Assembly (NCBI RefSeq): GCF_000014565.1
Contig: NC_008268.1
Location: forward strand, 936,001-1,000,000
Origin: Rhodococcus jostii RHA1
GTDB lineage: Bacteria; Actinomycetota; Actinomycetes; Mycobacteriales; Mycobacteriaceae
Direction of reading: 5' to 3'
Length of the DNA: 64,000 nucleotides
Numbering within the stretch: position 1 is the stretch's first letter; each line of letters starts with the position of its first letter. This document shows, in pieces, positions 45,715 through 57,646 of this stretch. Both the position numbers and the translations under genes were made by a program. The notes beneath the pieces were generated by a model. The model saw nothing but the letters and a program-made list of their open reading frames with translations. It did no database searches and was not told where the DNA came from.

Positions 45715-46400
45715 TGCCCTGCTCCAGTTCTTTCGCTTACCACCAGCAGCAACCTGCCGATCACGTCGTCGATTCCGAGTTCGCTGGTGTCGACAAGCAC
45801 GGAATCGTCGGCCGGCCGCAGCGGCGACACGGCGCGCGTGGAGTCGAGGTGGTCACGACGCTGCACGTCGGCCAGCACGGCCGCGTAGTCGTCGCCTCGC
45901 CCCTCCGCGAGATTCTGCGCATTCCTGCGCTGTGCCCGGGCTTCCGCCGAGGCGGTGAGGTAGATCTTCACGTCGGCGTCCGGGATGACGACGGTGCCGA
46001 TGTCTCGGCCCTCGACGACGATCCGTTCGGCCTCGCCCGCGAGGCGACGCTGCGCCGCGACGAGCAGTTCACGCACGGCCGGTACGGCGGAGACCGCCGA
46101 GACGGCCTTGGTCACCGCGTCGCCGCGGATCTCCTCCCCCACGTCCTCCCCGTCGAGCAGGACCTGCTCACCCGCCGGGTCGGTGCCGATCGACCACGGC
46201 AGCCCGGCGGTCGCGTCGGCGATCGCGGCGGGATCGGTGAGGTCCACGCCCTTGCGCAGCGCATGCAGCGTCGCGATCCGGTACATGGCGCCGGTGTCGA
46301 GGTAGCGGGCGTCGAGCCGCTGCGCCAGCATCCGCGAGACGCTCGACTTCCCGGTTCCGGAGGGGCCGTCCATCGCGACGACCAGCTTCGAGGTACTCAC
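45711..46400 (-). CDS. cmk: Cytidylate kinase
   Basis: A 229-residue (d)CMP kinase of pyrimidine salvage and RNA turnover. The P-loop is [10 protein letters not shown] (residues 11-20), and YLDTGAMYR and [34 protein letters not shown] are the nucleotide-binding and lid regions. It overlaps der downstream and the pseudouridine synthase gene upstream by 4 bp each, so the three are translationally coupled. It matches Rv1712. Confidence 0.97.
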   Translation of the reverse strand: MSTSKLVVAMDGPSGTGKSSVSRMLAQRLDARYLDTGAMYRIATLHALRKGVDLTDPAAIADATAGLPWSIGTDPAGEQVLLDGEDVGEEIRGDAVTKAVSAVSAVPAVRELLVAAQRRLAGEAERIVVEGRDIGTVVIPDADVKIYLTASAEARAQRRNAQNLAEGRGDDYAAVLADVQRRDHLDSTRAVSPLRPADDSVLVDTSELGIDDVIGRLLLVVSERTGAGQ

Positions 46401-47458
46401 AGGCCCACCGCCCCGTAGAGCCCGCCGACCTCGCCTCGACCGAGTACGCGGAGTGTGCCGGGACGCTGGTCGCCGAGAGCAACCGCGCCGATGTCCGTCC
46501 GGACGAGCCGGATGACGGGGTGTCCCACGGCGTCGAACAGGCGCCGCACGATGTGCTTGCGGCCTTCGTGCAGGGTGACGCGGACGAGCGACTTACCCTC
46601 GTTGATGTCGAGGAGCGTGAACGTGTCGACCTTCGCCGGTCCGTCGTCGAGCTCGACACCCTCCTTGAGCTTCTTTCCGACGCCGCGTTCGAGGGCACCC
46701 GAGACGGTCGCCAGGTACGTCTTCGATACCTCGAAGGACGGGTGCATCAGCCGATGCGCCAGGTCACCGTCGTTGGTGAGCAGCAGCAGCCCCTCGGTGT
46801 CGGCGTCCAGTCGACCGACGTGGAACAATCGCTGACCTGCGGCGACCCGCTCGGAGACGATGTCGCCGACGCACGGGCGACCCAGGTCGTCCGACATCGT
46901 CGACTGCCAGCCGCGGGGCTTGTTCAGCGCGAGGTGGACCAGGTCCTTCTGCACGACGACGCGGACACCGTCCACGCGCACCACCGCGTTCTCGGGGTCG
47001 ATGCGCAGTCCCTGTTCGATGACGATGCGGCCGTCTACCTCGACGCGACCCTGCGAGATCAGTTCCTCGGCCGCACGGCGCGACGCGACACCGGCTTGGG
47101 CGAGAACCTTCTGCAGTCGCATGCCGTCGCCCTGCGGCGGGCCCGCGGGCCGATCGGCGGCGTCGGCGTACTGGTGCCGGGCCGGCTTGGCATTGCTGAT
47201 CTTGGGCGCGTGGGCCTGTGCGCGCTGCGGCTTGGCCGACTTGGGCTTGCCGCGTTTGTTCTTCGCGGCCGCGGCGTCAGGCCTGGCCGGCTTCCCCTTG
47301 ACGGCGTCCGACCTGGACGGACGCCGATCGGTCTCGGAGCGGCTCGGTCGCCCTCCGGCTTCCGATCTGTCCGAGCGACCCCCGGCCTCCGACCTGGTGG
47401 GGCGCTGCTTCTTGTTGTTGCGATCCGGTGTGCCATCTCGGCGAGCGGGTTTCTTCAC
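46397..47458 (-). CDS. rluB: rRNA pseudouridine synthase (RluB/RsuA family)
   Basis: A 353-residue enzyme isomerising uridine in rRNA. Residues 1-110 are a basic, low-complexity extension with repeated [17 protein letters not shown] blocks. An S4 RNA-binding domain ([30 protein letters not shown]) follows. The catalytic domain has the RsuA-type motif [18 protein letters not shown] with the catalytic Asp, and [11 protein letters not shown] near the end. Specificity for the 23S position of RluB is a family guess. It matches Rv1711 by order. Confidence 0.93.
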   Translation of the reverse strand: MKKPARRDGTPDRNNKKQRPTRSEAGGRSDRSEAGGRPSRSETDRRPSRSDAVKGKPARPDAAAAKNKRGKPKSAKPQRAQAHAPKISNAKPARHQYADAADRPAGPPQGDGMRLQKVLAQAGVASRRAAEELISQGRVEVDGRIVIEQGLRIDPENAVVRVDGVRVVVQKDLVHLALNKPRGWQSTMSDDLGRPCVGDIVSERVAAGQRLFHVGRLDADTEGLLLLTNDGDLAHRLMHPSFEVSKTYLATVSGALERGVGKKLKEGVELDDGPAKVDTFTLLDINEGKSLVRVTLHEGRKHIVRRLFDAVGHPVIRLVRTDIGAVALGDQRPGTLRVLGRGEVGGLYGAVGL

Positions 47459-47474
47459 TTTTGTACTATCCCTG

Positions 47475-48167
47475 TCAGTCTTCGGTGTCCAGCCCGGTGT
47501 CCAACTCTTCTGTGGAAGCCGTAGCTTTATTCATTCTCGCAAATCGTGGATCAGATTCCAGACTGTCACTGATGTCATCTATCAGATCCACGTCCGGCAA
47601 CAGCGGAGCCAAGGCGGGAAGATCGGCGAGAGACGCCAAGCCGAGCCGTTCCAGGAAGAGCTCCGTCGTCGAATACTGCGTGGCGTTGGTATCGGGATCG
47701 ACGCCAGCTTCGGCGATCAATCCGCGAGCGAGAAGTGTGCGCACCACACCATCCACGTTGACGCCGCGCACCGCACTGATCCGTGCGCGGGTCAACGGTT
47801 GACGGTATGCCACCACGGCCAGAGTTTCCAAAGCCGCCCTCGTCAATTTGGACCGCGCGCCGTCGAGCAGGAGTCGTTCCACGTAGGGCGCGTACGCGGT
47901 GCGCGTATAGAGACGCCAACCGTCACCGGCATATCGGAGGTCCATCCCACTGCCACGGGCGGTGAGCTCGGCGGACATGCGGTTCAGCACGTCCGTGATG
48001 CGATTCACAGAAGCGCCGGTCGCGGAGGCGAGCTGTTCGGCTCCGGCGGGAGAGTCGACGATCAGCAGCAGCGACTCGAGAACAGCTTCGAGTTCGGTGT
48101 CCGACAGCTCGGGTTCTCCGTCGACGGCGCCCAGGTCGTCCGACTCGTCGAACGGGGCCGAACTCAT
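47475..48167 (-). CDS. scpB: Segregation and condensation protein ScpB
   Basis: A 230-residue kleisin-associated winged-helix protein of the SMC-ScpAB chromosome-organising complex. The core ELEAVLESLLLIVDSPAGAEQLASATG and the conserved LTRAALETLAVVAYRQPLTRARISAVRGVNVDGVVRTLLARGLI are diagnostic. The ATG at 48167 overlaps the scpA stop. The smc gene is not in the window. It matches Rv1710. Confidence 0.95.
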   Translation of the reverse strand: MSSAPFDESDDLGAVDGEPELSDTELEAVLESLLLIVDSPAGAEQLASATGASVNRITDVLNRMSAELTARGSGMDLRYAGDGWRLYTRTAYAPYVERLLLDGARSKLTRAALETLAVVAYRQPLTRARISAVRGVNVDGVVRTLLARGLIAEAGVDPDTNATQYSTTELFLERLGLASLADLPALAPLLPDVDLIDDISDSLESDPRFARMNKATASTEELDTGLDTED

Positions 48168-49039
48168 CCGTAATCCTCCTCGGTCACCGGGGCGTGTGTG
48201 CCCTCCCCGGTCCAGCTCACCAGCAATTCCCCGAGCGGCTCGGGCTGTTCGAACAACACCGACTGCTCGCGATACAGCTCGAGCAGCGCGAGGAATCTTG
48301 CCACGATCAGGGTGGTCACCTCGCACTCCGAGACCAGGTCGCCGAACGTCGCCCACTCCCCGGCTCCCCGTTCGCGGAGCAGTTCCAGCATCCGCGCCGC
48401 CTGTTCGGGCACCGAGACCGCGTGCATGTCGTGCAGATGGTCGAGTCCCACGGTGGGCTTCGGGCGGGGTGTGAACACGGTCGCGGCGATCTCCGCGAAC
48501 CGCTGCGGGTCGACCCCGAGCAACACTTCCGGCAGCAATTTCGTGAACTGGTCCTCCAGTGCCGCCGAACGCGGGTACCGGCGCAACGCGGCCGCCTCGA
48601 GCTCACCGAAGAGTTGCGCCACCTGCTTGTACGCGCGGTACTGCAGCAGCCGGGCGAACAGCAGGTCGCGCGCCTCGAGGAGCGCGAGGTCCTCGGCGTC
48701 CTCCACCTGGCCCGCCGGGAGCAGACGCGCCGCCTTCAGGTCGAGCAGCGTCGCCGCGACCACCAGGAATTCGGTGGTCTGATCGAGACCCATCTCCGTG
48801 CCGAGCGAGCGGGTGTAGGCGATGAAGTCGTCCGTCACCTGGTGCAGCGCGACTTCCGTCACATCCAGCTGTCGCTGGTTGATCAAGGTCAGGAGCAGGT
48901 CGAACGGTCCCTCGAAATTCCGCAGCGTCACCCGGAAGCCGGGCTTGACCGCGGGCGCCTGCTGATCCTCGGCCTGCGTTACCCGGGCCTGCGGGTCCTC
49001 GGTCTGCGGTGGAGCCGAAATGTCTTGCGTATTCACCAC
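48164..49039 (-). CDS. scpA: Segregation and condensation protein ScpA
   Basis: A 291-residue kleisin subunit that bridges SMC heads. The N-terminal helix FRVTLRNFEGPFDLLLTLINQRQLDVTEVAL is the SMC-neck-binding region and WATFGDLVSECEVTTLIVARFLALLELYREQSVLFEQ is the C-terminal cap-binding winged helix. The GTG at 49039 immediately follows the parA stop (TAA-GTG), and its stop overlaps the scpB start. It matches Rv1709. Confidence 0.95.
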   Translation of the reverse strand: MVNTQDISAPPQTEDPQARVTQAEDQQAPAVKPGFRVTLRNFEGPFDLLLTLINQRQLDVTEVALHQVTDDFIAYTRSLGTEMGLDQTTEFLVVAATLLDLKAARLLPAGQVEDAEDLALLEARDLLFARLLQYRAYKQVAQLFGELEAAALRRYPRSAALEDQFTKLLPEVLLGVDPQRFAEIAATVFTPRPKPTVGLDHLHDMHAVSVPEQAARMLELLRERGAGEWATFGDLVSECEVTTLIVARFLALLELYREQSVLFEQPEPLGELLVSWTGEGTHAPVTEEDYG

Positions 49040-49942
49040 TTACCGGCCGGACCGGTGAATGACCTCGCGTGCCAGAGCACGGTACGCCTCGGCGCCGGTC
49101 GATTTCGGCGCCCAGGTGGTGATCGGCTCCCCGGCGACCGAGGTCTCGGGGAAGCGCACGGTGCGGTTGATCACGGTGTCGTAGACGAGATCCCCGAACA
49201 CCTCCACCACACGGGCCATCACTTCACGGGCGTGCAGGGTCCGCGAGTCGAACATCGTCACGACGATGCCGGCGAGTTCGAGCCGCGGGTTGAGCCGGTC
49301 GTGGACCTTCTCGACCGTGTCGTTGAGCAGGGCCAGGCCGCGCAGGCTGAAGTACTCGCACTCCATCGGAATGATCACCGAGTCCGCGCAGGCCAGCGCG
49401 TTGACCGTGAGCAGACCGAGGGACGGCTGGCAGTCGATCAGGACGTAGTCGTACCGGTCGAGCACCGGATGCAGCACGCGTCCGAGCGTCTGTTCGCGCC
49501 CGACCTCGGTGACGAGCTGGATCTCCGCCGCCGACAGGTCGATGTTGCTGGGCAGGAGGTCGAGGCCCTCGACCCGTGTCCGCATCAGGACGTCGTCGAT
49601 CGCGACGCGGGGTTCGACGAGCAGGTTGTGGACGGTCAGTTCGAGGTCGTGATGCGCGACGCCGAGGCCCGCGGACAGCGCCCCCTGGGGATCGAGGTCC
49701 ACGAGCAGCACACGTCGGCCGAATTCGGCGAGCGACGCTCCCAGGTTGATCGTCGACGTCGTCTTGCCGACGCCACCCTTCTGGTTGCACATCGCGATGA
49801 TCTTGGCCGGGCCGTGCGAGGGCAGCGGGGCGGGTTCCGGCACCGCACGTGTCGGCCGTCCCGTGGGCCCGAGCTCCTCCTCCACGACCACGGCAGCGTC
49901 CTCGAACAAGGCTGCGGGTTCGGATTGCCGCACGTCGAACAT
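49040..49942 (-). CDS. ParA family ATPase
   Basis: A 300-residue deviant-Walker ATPase for chromosome or protein positioning. The Walker A is CNQKGGVGKTTSTINLG; DLDPQG and IDCQPSLGLLT are the other nucleotide motifs. The N-terminal 55 residues are acidic and variable. I chose the ATG at 49942 because AGGAGG lies 5 bp upstream; a GTG at 50044 would add 34 residues without a ribosome site. No parB or parS is seen here, so it is probably the second ParA of the scpAB locus (Rv1708), distinct from the origin-proximal one. Confidence 0.93.
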   Translation of the reverse strand: MFDVRQSEPAALFEDAAVVVEEELGPTGRPTRAVPEPAPLPSHGPAKIIAMCNQKGGVGKTTSTINLGASLAEFGRRVLLVDLDPQGALSAGLGVAHHDLELTVHNLLVEPRVAIDDVLMRTRVEGLDLLPSNIDLSAAEIQLVTEVGREQTLGRVLHPVLDRYDYVLIDCQPSLGLLTVNALACADSVIIPMECEYFSLRGLALLNDTVEKVHDRLNPRLELAGIVVTMFDSRTLHAREVMARVVEVFGDLVYDTVINRTVRFPETSVAGEPITTWAPKSTGAEAYRALAREVIHRSGR

Positions 49943-50102
49943 GTCGCCCTCCTGTTGCGAGTGCTCTGACTCCGCCGCTGGCGGCTGCGGTGTCACCACG
50001 GTCCGATGATCCCCTGTTCTCTCGATGATCGCTGCCGATCCCACATCGTTATGGGAACGCTACCGCCTCGTACCGTGAAATTTCCCCTCGACACGCTTTC
50101 CG

Positions 50103-51029
50103 TCACCTCGCCCGGGGGTGCGCTCCGGCCCACACCTCGCGCAGCGCACCCACTGTCACCAGCGTATATATCTGGGTGGTCGTCACCGAGGCATGCCCAA
50201 GCAGCTCCTGGACGACGCGGACGTCGGCGCCGCCGTCGAGCAGATGCGTCGCGAACGAGTGGCGGAGCGTGTGCGGTGACACCGCCGACGAGATGCCCGC
50301 CGCGTCCGCCGCGGCCTGCAGCACCTTCCACGCGCTCTGGCGGGACAGGCGTCCGCCGCGGACATTGAGGAACAGCGCTGGTGTTCCGCGTGATGCCAGC
50401 GCCGGCCGGCCCCGGATCAGGTAGGCGTCGAGGGATTCGACGGCAGGCCGGCCCACCGGCACCACCCGCTGCTTGCCGCCCTTGCCCCGCAGCAGCACCG
50501 ACCGGGTCTCGGTGTCGACGTCGTCGACGTCCAGGCCGACGGCTTCGGAGATGCGGGCGCCCGTCGAATACAGCAGTTCGAGCAGCGCGCGGTCGCGGAC
50601 CGCCCGCGGACCGTCGGCGGGTCCGCTGCCGCCGACCGCCTCCAGAAGCGCCAGCACCTCGTTGACCGGCAGCGACTTGGGGAGCCGTTTCGCCGGCGAC
50701 GGCGGCCGCACGTCCCGGGCGACGTCCACTGCGGTCATCCCCTCGGCCGCGGCGAACCGGTGGAATCCGCGCACCGCGATCAGGGCGCGGGCCGCCGAGC
50801 TCGCGGCCAGCGGCGGCAGTTCGCGATTCGGATCGCCGCTGCGCAGAGCGATCACGAAGTCACTGACATCCTGTTCGCGGATCCGGTCGATGTCGGTGAG
50901 CTCCCGGTCGGCGAGGAACTGCGTGTAGCGCTCGAGGTCGCGGCGATACGAACCGAGGGTGTTGCGGGCGGCTCCGCGCTCGACAGCCAGGTGGTCGAGG
51001 TACGAATCCACCTGCCGCGCAATTACCAC
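50103..51029 (-). CDS. xerD: Site-specific tyrosine recombinase XerD
   Basis: A 308-residue recombinase that resolves chromosome dimers at dif with XerC. The catalytic residues are the Arg of [13 protein letters not shown], Lys of [11 protein letters not shown], His-x-x-Arg of [13 protein letters not shown], His of [14 protein letters not shown] and the nucleophile Tyr in the same motif. The N-terminal SAM-like DNA-binding domain is normal ([25 protein letters not shown]). Immediately downstream of the NUDIX gene (1-bp gap); matches Rv1701. It is not next to mobile genes, so it is housekeeping. Confidence 0.96.
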   Translation of the reverse strand: MVIARQVDSYLDHLAVERGAARNTLGSYRRDLERYTQFLADRELTDIDRIREQDVSDFVIALRSGDPNRELPPLAASSAARALIAVRGFHRFAAAEGMTAVDVARDVRPPSPAKRLPKSLPVNEVLALLEAVGGSGPADGPRAVRDRALLELLYSTGARISEAVGLDVDDVDTETRSVLLRGKGGKQRVVPVGRPAVESLDAYLIRGRPALASRGTPALFLNVRGGRLSRQSAWKVLQAAADAAGISSAVSPHTLRHSFATHLLDGGADVRVVQELLGHASVTTTQIYTLVTVGALREVWAGAHPRAR

Positions 51030-51030
51030 G

Positions 51031-51699
51031 TCATGCCCGCGCGGCCTCGTCCCCGCCGGTGCGCGAGCGTTTCCTCTCGCTGAACCTGTCGGGGCGATCG
51101 ACCCAGGGCGCGGTCACGTCGCGGAGTTCGCCGACACCGCCCATGCGGGACCGGGCAGCGGCGAGTGCCATGAGCCCGGCCACGGCCGTGGCGTTGACGA
51201 TGGTCCCGTTCAGCACCATCGACACGACCTCGTCGAGCGGAATCCGCTCGATCTCGAGGTCGGCTTCCTCGTCCTCCGGGGCGGGCCGGTCCACCTCGTA
51301 CAGGTCCTCGGCGAGGAACACGCGCACCGACTCGTCCGTGAACCCGGGCGACAGAACGACATCCACGAGAACGGACCAGCGACGGGCCCCGAGCCCGGTC
51401 TCCTCCGCGAGCTCGCGCCTGGCCGCGTCGACCGGGTCCTCCCCCGGCTCGTCCAGCAGGCCCGCCGGGATCTCCCACAATCGGCGCCCCACCGGGTGCC
51501 GATACTGGTGGATCAGGACGACCCGGTCCTCGTCGTCGAGCACCACGACGGCAACGGCTCCGTGGTGCTCGACGACCTCACGTTCGGCGGTCCGGCCGTC
51601 CGGCATCGCGACGTGATCCACGCGCAGGGCGAGGATCGCGCCGCTGTAGACGGCGCGCGAGTCGAGAGTCTCGAATTCGTGCCGGCCGGTGTCGGTCAT
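51031..51699 (-). CDS. NUDIX hydrolase (ADP-ribose pyrophosphatase type)
   Basis: A 222-residue NUDIX protein. The Nudix box is [26 protein letters not shown] (Gly-Glu-Arg-Glu-Glu pattern complete). The preceding [16 protein letters not shown] and following [17 protein letters not shown] place it with ADP-ribose pyrophosphatases, as for Rv1700. The product would remove toxic ADP-ribose. The ATG at 51699 is favoured; earlier in-frame starts add low-complexity sequence overlapping pyrG. Confidence 0.92.
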   Translation of the reverse strand: MTDTGRHEFETLDSRAVYSGAILALRVDHVAMPDGRTAEREVVEHHGAVAVVVLDDEDRVVLIHQYRHPVGRRLWEIPAGLLDEPGEDPVDAARRELAEETGLGARRWSVLVDVVLSPGFTDESVRVFLAEDLYEVDRPAPEDEEADLEIERIPLDEVVSMVLNGTIVNATAVAGLMALAAARSRMGGVGELRDVTAPWVDRPDRFSERKRSRTGGDEAARA

Positions 51700-51712
51700 G
51701 GTCGGTTTCGCC

Positions 51713-53560
<1,848 letters not shown>

Positions 53561-53629
53561 TCACGGTAACACCTTGTCGTACGTCCCGGAAACAACGCGC
53601 CGCGATTGACCGCCCCGATGTGACGCGCG

Positions 53630-54580
53630 CTACGCCGGGGTGGCCCCGACGGTGACCCCGGTCGTGCCGGGCCCGGTGCCGTACCGGCCGGCGCCGCCGT
53701 TCAGTTGCTCCTGCAGGGCCAGCGGAACGGTGATCTTGCCCGCTTCCCGGTCGATGTTGTCGATCGTCGTGAGCGCCGCGGAGAGGGCCGCGTCGGCCCG
53801 CGCCACGGCGACCGCGCCGTTGCCCTGTGCCGACGCCGGACGCCCGGCGAGAACCGCCCCGGCACCGCGCGCATCCAGCGCGCCCGCGAACCGGGCCACC
53901 ACCGCACCACGGTTGCCGCTGACGCCGTCCTCCACGTCGCGGTCGCCGGTCAGCACCACCGCGACCTGTGCCGGTTGGACCGCACCGTCGTCGTAACTGA
54001 CGAATCCGGCACCCCGGAGGGTCTCGAGAGCGAGCGCCATCTCCTGTGCGGAACTCTGCGGCTGGCCCGTTTCCTTGCCGAGCATCAGGACCGAGCCGAG
54101 CAGGTCGCCTGCGAGGCTGCCCTGGTCGACGGCCCCGGTCTTCAGCGTGACACCCGCAGGGATCACGTTGTTGACGACCGTCCGCAGCCGGTCACCGCCC
54201 GTCGCGTCCACGAACGAATCGGTCAACGACACCCGGCCGGTCACCGACCCGCCGGCCTGCGCGATCATGCGGTTGACCCCGTCGAGGTCGGCGGGGTCGG
54301 CATCCGGGGTCGTCACGACCATCACGGTGCGTTGCGCGAGAGAGTCGGCCACCACGCGGCCGCCCACGGCGGAATCGAAGCCGTCCGCCGAGTTCAGCTG
54401 CTCGGTCAGCTGGTTGTTGCGTTCGTTCGCCTTCTCCACGTCGGTCTGCAGGTCGGCCTTGTCGTCGCGCAGCCCCGACACGAGACCGCTCGACAACAGG
54501 CCGGAACCCATCACCACGCCGATTGCCAGAGCCAGGAAGATCGCCGCTATGGAAATGGCATGGTGACGCAGAGAAATCAC
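53630..54580 (-). CDS. Copper transporter family protein (MctB-like)
   Basis: A 316-residue protein matching Rv1698 (MctB), an outer-envelope-associated factor for copper homeostasis. The N-terminal hydrophobic helix (HHAISIAAIFLALAIGVVMGSGLLSSGLV) is a membrane anchor, followed by a coiled coil (DDKADLQTDVEKANERNNQLTEQLNS) and a globular extracytoplasmic domain. No metal-binding Cys or Met-rich motif stands out. The GTG at 54580 overlaps the steA stop (GTGA). Confidence 0.88.
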   Translation of the reverse strand: MISLRHHAISIAAIFLALAIGVVMGSGLLSSGLVSGLRDDKADLQTDVEKANERNNQLTEQLNSADGFDSAVGGRVVADSLAQRTVMVVTTPDADPADLDGVNRMIAQAGGSVTGRVSLTDSFVDATGGDRLRTVVNNVIPAGVTLKTGAVDQGSLAGDLLGSVLMLGKETGQPQSSAQEMALALETLRGAGFVSYDDGAVQPAQVAVVLTGDRDVEDGVSGNRGAVVARFAGALDARGAGAVLAGRPASAQGNGAVAVARADAALSAALTTIDNIDREAGKITVPLALQEQLNGGAGRYGTGPGTTGVTVGATPA

Positions 54581-55761
54581 TTGAAGAACCCCTGAACCCA
54601 CAACGCGAAGCTGTTCCACGTCGTGACGGCCCAGTCCAATGCCTCACCACCGATGTTCGACACCACCAGGGCCACGATCACCGCAACCAGTGCGGCCAGC
54701 ACCAGCAGCGCGATCGCGCCGCCCGACACCCGGCTCCGGTACAGGGTCGCCACGGCCTTCGCGTCCACCAGTTTCGGCCCGACCTTCAGCCGGGTCATGA
54801 ACGCCGACGGGTTGCTGTCGCGGCGGCCGCGGTCGAAGAACTCGTCGAGGGAGACGGTGCTCCCGACCGTGACGATCAGCGACGCGCCATGATGATCGGC
54901 CAGCAGTAGTGCCAGGTCGGACGGGGACCCTGACGCGGGGAACGTCATCGCTCCGATGCCGAGGTCCTGGATCCGTGACAGACCGGGTGCGTGACCGTCC
55001 TGGTCGGCGGGGAGAACCACCTCGGCGCCCGACTTCAACGTGGCGCTCGTGATGTCCTCGGGGTCACCGACGATGAGGTCGGGGCGATAGCCCGCCGACT
55101 TGAGGACGTCGGCGCCTGCCCCGACGCCGATGAGGATCGGCGAGTACTCCTTGATGAACGGCTTGAGGTTCTTCAGGTCGGACGCGTGGTCCGGTCCGTC
55201 GGACACGATCACGACGTGCCGTTCCTTCATGTCGACGTCGACGTCGGGGACGCCGACTCCATCGATCAGCAGCGGACTTTCGGTGCGGATGAACTCGATG
55301 GTGTTGCCGGAGAACGCCTCGAGGTGGTCGACCAGACCGGTCTTCGCCTCGATCATCCGGTCGGAGATCTCCGCCTCGGTCTGTTCCTCGCCCTTCGCAA
55401 TGCGCCGTTCCCCGGAGTAGACACCTCCCCCGTTCACCCGGACCTTGCTGCCGTCCTTGATGCTCTTGAAGATCTCGGTGCCGGCCGAATCCACCAGGAG
55501 GATCCCGTTGGCGACGATCACCTCCGGTCCGAGGTTGGGATAGCGCCCCGAGATGGAGGGCGACGCGTTGATCACTGCGAGAACGCCGGCCTTCACCAGG
55601 GCGTCCGCGGTCCCGCGATCGAGGTCGAGCTCGTCGAGAACGACGATGTCACCGGGTCCGACGCGTCGCAGCAACTTGGCCGTGTTGCGATCCACCCTGG
55701 CGATGCCGCTGACCCCAGGCAAAGTTTCGGTGTTACGTGACAGCAGTGCCGGCATCTTCAT
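54577..55761 (-). CDS. steA: Putative cytokinetic ring protein SteA
   Basis: A 394-residue protein orthologous in position and sequence to Rv1697 and C. glutamicum SteA, which works with SteB in cell separation. The large soluble part contains thiamin-pyrophosphokinase-like motifs (VIVSDGPDHASDLKNLKPFIKEYSPILIGVGAGADVL, LIVGDPEDIT). One transmembrane helix (IALLVLAALVAVIVALVVSN) is near the C-terminus, followed by a short amphipathic tail. The start overlaps nothing; the stop overlaps the MctB-like gene, whose position corresponds to the SteB partner. Confidence 0.92.
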   Translation of the reverse strand: MKMPALLSRNTETLPGVSGIARVDRNTAKLLRRVGPGDIVVLDELDLDRGTADALVKAGVLAVINASPSISGRYPNLGPEVIVANGILLVDSAGTEIFKSIKDGSKVRVNGGGVYSGERRIAKGEEQTEAEISDRMIEAKTGLVDHLEAFSGNTIEFIRTESPLLIDGVGVPDVDVDMKERHVVIVSDGPDHASDLKNLKPFIKEYSPILIGVGAGADVLKSAGYRPDLIVGDPEDITSATLKSGAEVVLPADQDGHAPGLSRIQDLGIGAMTFPASGSPSDLALLLADHHGASLIVTVGSTVSLDEFFDRGRRDSNPSAFMTRLKVGPKLVDAKAVATLYRSRVSGGAIALLVLAALVAVIVALVVSNIGGEALDWAVTTWNSFALWVQGFFK

Positions 55762-55871
55762 GAGTTCGATGATGGACCGGAAGCCGGACCGACCTGTGGA
55801 GGCGCGCCGAACCGTTTACCACATCAGTCACACCATTACCACGGGTGCGGCCGGCGGTCCGCCGGGCCGGT

Positions 55872-57644
55872 TCAGACGGAACGCTCGGCGTTGGCGGTGG
55901 CCAACAGTTCCTCCGCGTGGGCGCGGCCGGTCTCGGTGTCGTCGAGTCCGGCGAGCATGCGCGCCAGTTCCACCACCCGCTCGTCGTCGGTGAGCGTGTG
56001 CACACCACTGCTGACGACGCCGTCCGCGTCGTCGACTTTGTCGACCACCAGGTGGGTGTCCGCGAACGCCGCGACCTGCGGCAGGTGCGTCACGACGATG
56101 ACCTGGTGTGTCCGGGCGAGCCGGGCGAGTCGCCGGCCGATCTCGACCGCGGCCCGACCGCCGACGCCGGCGTCGACCTCGTCGAACACCATCGTCGCGC
56201 CGGAGTCGGATCCGGCGAGGACCACCTCGAGGGCCAGCATCACGCGCGAGAGTTCACCGCCGGACGCGCTCTTGCTGATGGGCAGCGACTGTGCGCCGCT
56301 GTGCGCCGACAGCCGGAATTCCACTTCGTCGACGCCGGACGATCCCGCGTGCAGTTCCGTCCCGTCGATGGTGAGCGGTGCCGTGTCCTGAGGTCCGGCG
56401 ATCCGGGGCCGGACCGACACCTCCAGCGCGGCCCGGCCCATCGCCAGACCTGCGAGTTCGGAACTGACGGCCTTGGCGAGCTTGGCCGCGGCCTTGACGC
56501 GGGCGGCGGTCAGCTTCGACGCGGCCTCCGCGGTGGACGCCGCCGACTCCTCGACCTGCTTCGTCAGCGCCGCCAATGCATCGGAGGACACGTCAATCTT
56601 CTCGAGCCGCGCACGGGCGTTGCCTGCCCATTCCAGTACGCCGTCGACGTCGGCAGCGTACTTGCGGGTGAGGTTCTTCAGTTCCGCCTGACGCGACAGC
56701 AAGGAGTCCAGCGCCCCCGGATCCGCGGGAAGTCCGGCGAGATACGTGGTCAGGTCGGCGGAGACGTCCGTGATCACCGCGATCGCGTCGGCGAGGCGCG
56801 ATCCGAGCCCGTCCAGTTCGGGGTCGGTGGCCGATTCGATCCGGGCCCGCGCCTCGGACAACAGATCCAAGGCGGGTGCGCCGACTCCGTCGCCGTCCAT
56901 GTCGTCGCCGCCGGCGAGCGCGGCGTGCGCTTCCTCGGCCGCAGAGCGCAGCGAGTCGAGTTCACTGAGCCTGCGCACCTCCGACACGATCGACTCGTCC
57001 TCGCCCGGGGTGGGCGCGACGCCGTCGATCTCGTTGAGGGCGAACGTCAGTTGGTCGGCTTCCTGCGCGAGTTCCCGGGTGCGCCCGGTGCGTTCGATCA
57101 GTTCGGTTCGCGCGGTCACCCATTCGTCGCGGTGCTTGCGGTACCGCGCCAGCAGCGGGCCGACCGTCTTGTCCGCGAACCTGTCCAGGGCGGCGCATTG
57201 CTGGTCGGGGCGCAGCAGCCGCAGCTGATCGTTCTGTCCGTGGACGGTGAGCAGTGGATCGGTGAACTCGGACAGCACGCCCGCCGGAACGCTGCGCCCG
57301 CCCAGGTGGGCGCGGGACCGTCCGTCGCTGCCGACGGTCCGCACCGCGATGATGGTGCCGTCCTCGTCGCGCTCGGCGCCGGTCGATTCGAGGAGCCGGG
57401 ACACGGCACGTTCGACATGCTCCGAGCCCTCGTCCGTCAAGAACCGGCCCTCGACGACGGCACGGGGCGCGCCGAGACGCACCCGGCCCGCGTCTGCCCG
57501 CGCACCGCTGAGCAGGTGCAGGCTCGTCACCACCATCGTCTTGCCCGCACCGGTCTCACCGGTGAGCACCGTCAAACCTTCGTGGAATTGCGCCGACGCC
57601 TCGGAGATCACACCGAGGTTGTCGATCCTGATCTCTGCCAGCAC
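55872..57644 (-). CDS. recN: DNA repair protein RecN
   Basis: A 590-residue SMC-like ATPase acting at double-strand breaks. Walker A is TGETGAGKTMVVTSLHLLSG (near residue 35); the ABC signature and Walker B are KSASGGELSRVMLALEVVL and ATMVFDEVDAGVGG. Between them are long helical coiled-coil arms. GTG start at 57644 with AAGGAAG upstream. Gene order nadK-recN follows Rv1695-Rv1696. A LexA-type SOS box is not visible, since it is inside an operon. Confidence 0.96.
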   Translation of the reverse strand: MLAEIRIDNLGVISEASAQFHEGLTVLTGETGAGKTMVVTSLHLLSGARADAGRVRLGAPRAVVEGRFLTDEGSEHVERAVSRLLESTGAERDEDGTIIAVRTVGSDGRSRAHLGGRSVPAGVLSEFTDPLLTVHGQNDQLRLLRPDQQCAALDRFADKTVGPLLARYRKHRDEWVTARTELIERTGRTRELAQEADQLTFALNEIDGVAPTPGEDESIVSEVRRLSELDSLRSAAEEAHAALAGGDDMDGDGVGAPALDLLSEARARIESATDPELDGLGSRLADAIAVITDVSADLTTYLAGLPADPGALDSLLSRQAELKNLTRKYAADVDGVLEWAGNARARLEKIDVSSDALAALTKQVEESAASTAEAASKLTAARVKAAAKLAKAVSSELAGLAMGRAALEVSVRPRIAGPQDTAPLTIDGTELHAGSSGVDEVEFRLSAHSGAQSLPISKSASGGELSRVMLALEVVLAGSDSGATMVFDEVDAGVGGRAAVEIGRRLARLARTHQVIVVTHLPQVAAFADTHLVVDKVDDADGVVSSGVHTLTDDERVVELARMLAGLDDTETGRAHAEELLATANAERSV

Positions 57645-57646
57645 GT

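Noticed and set aside
50103..51029. Mobile-element integrase
   Set aside because: Sequence and neighbours (NUDIX, scpA/B, parA) identify it as housekeeping XerD; no att sites or cargo are seen.
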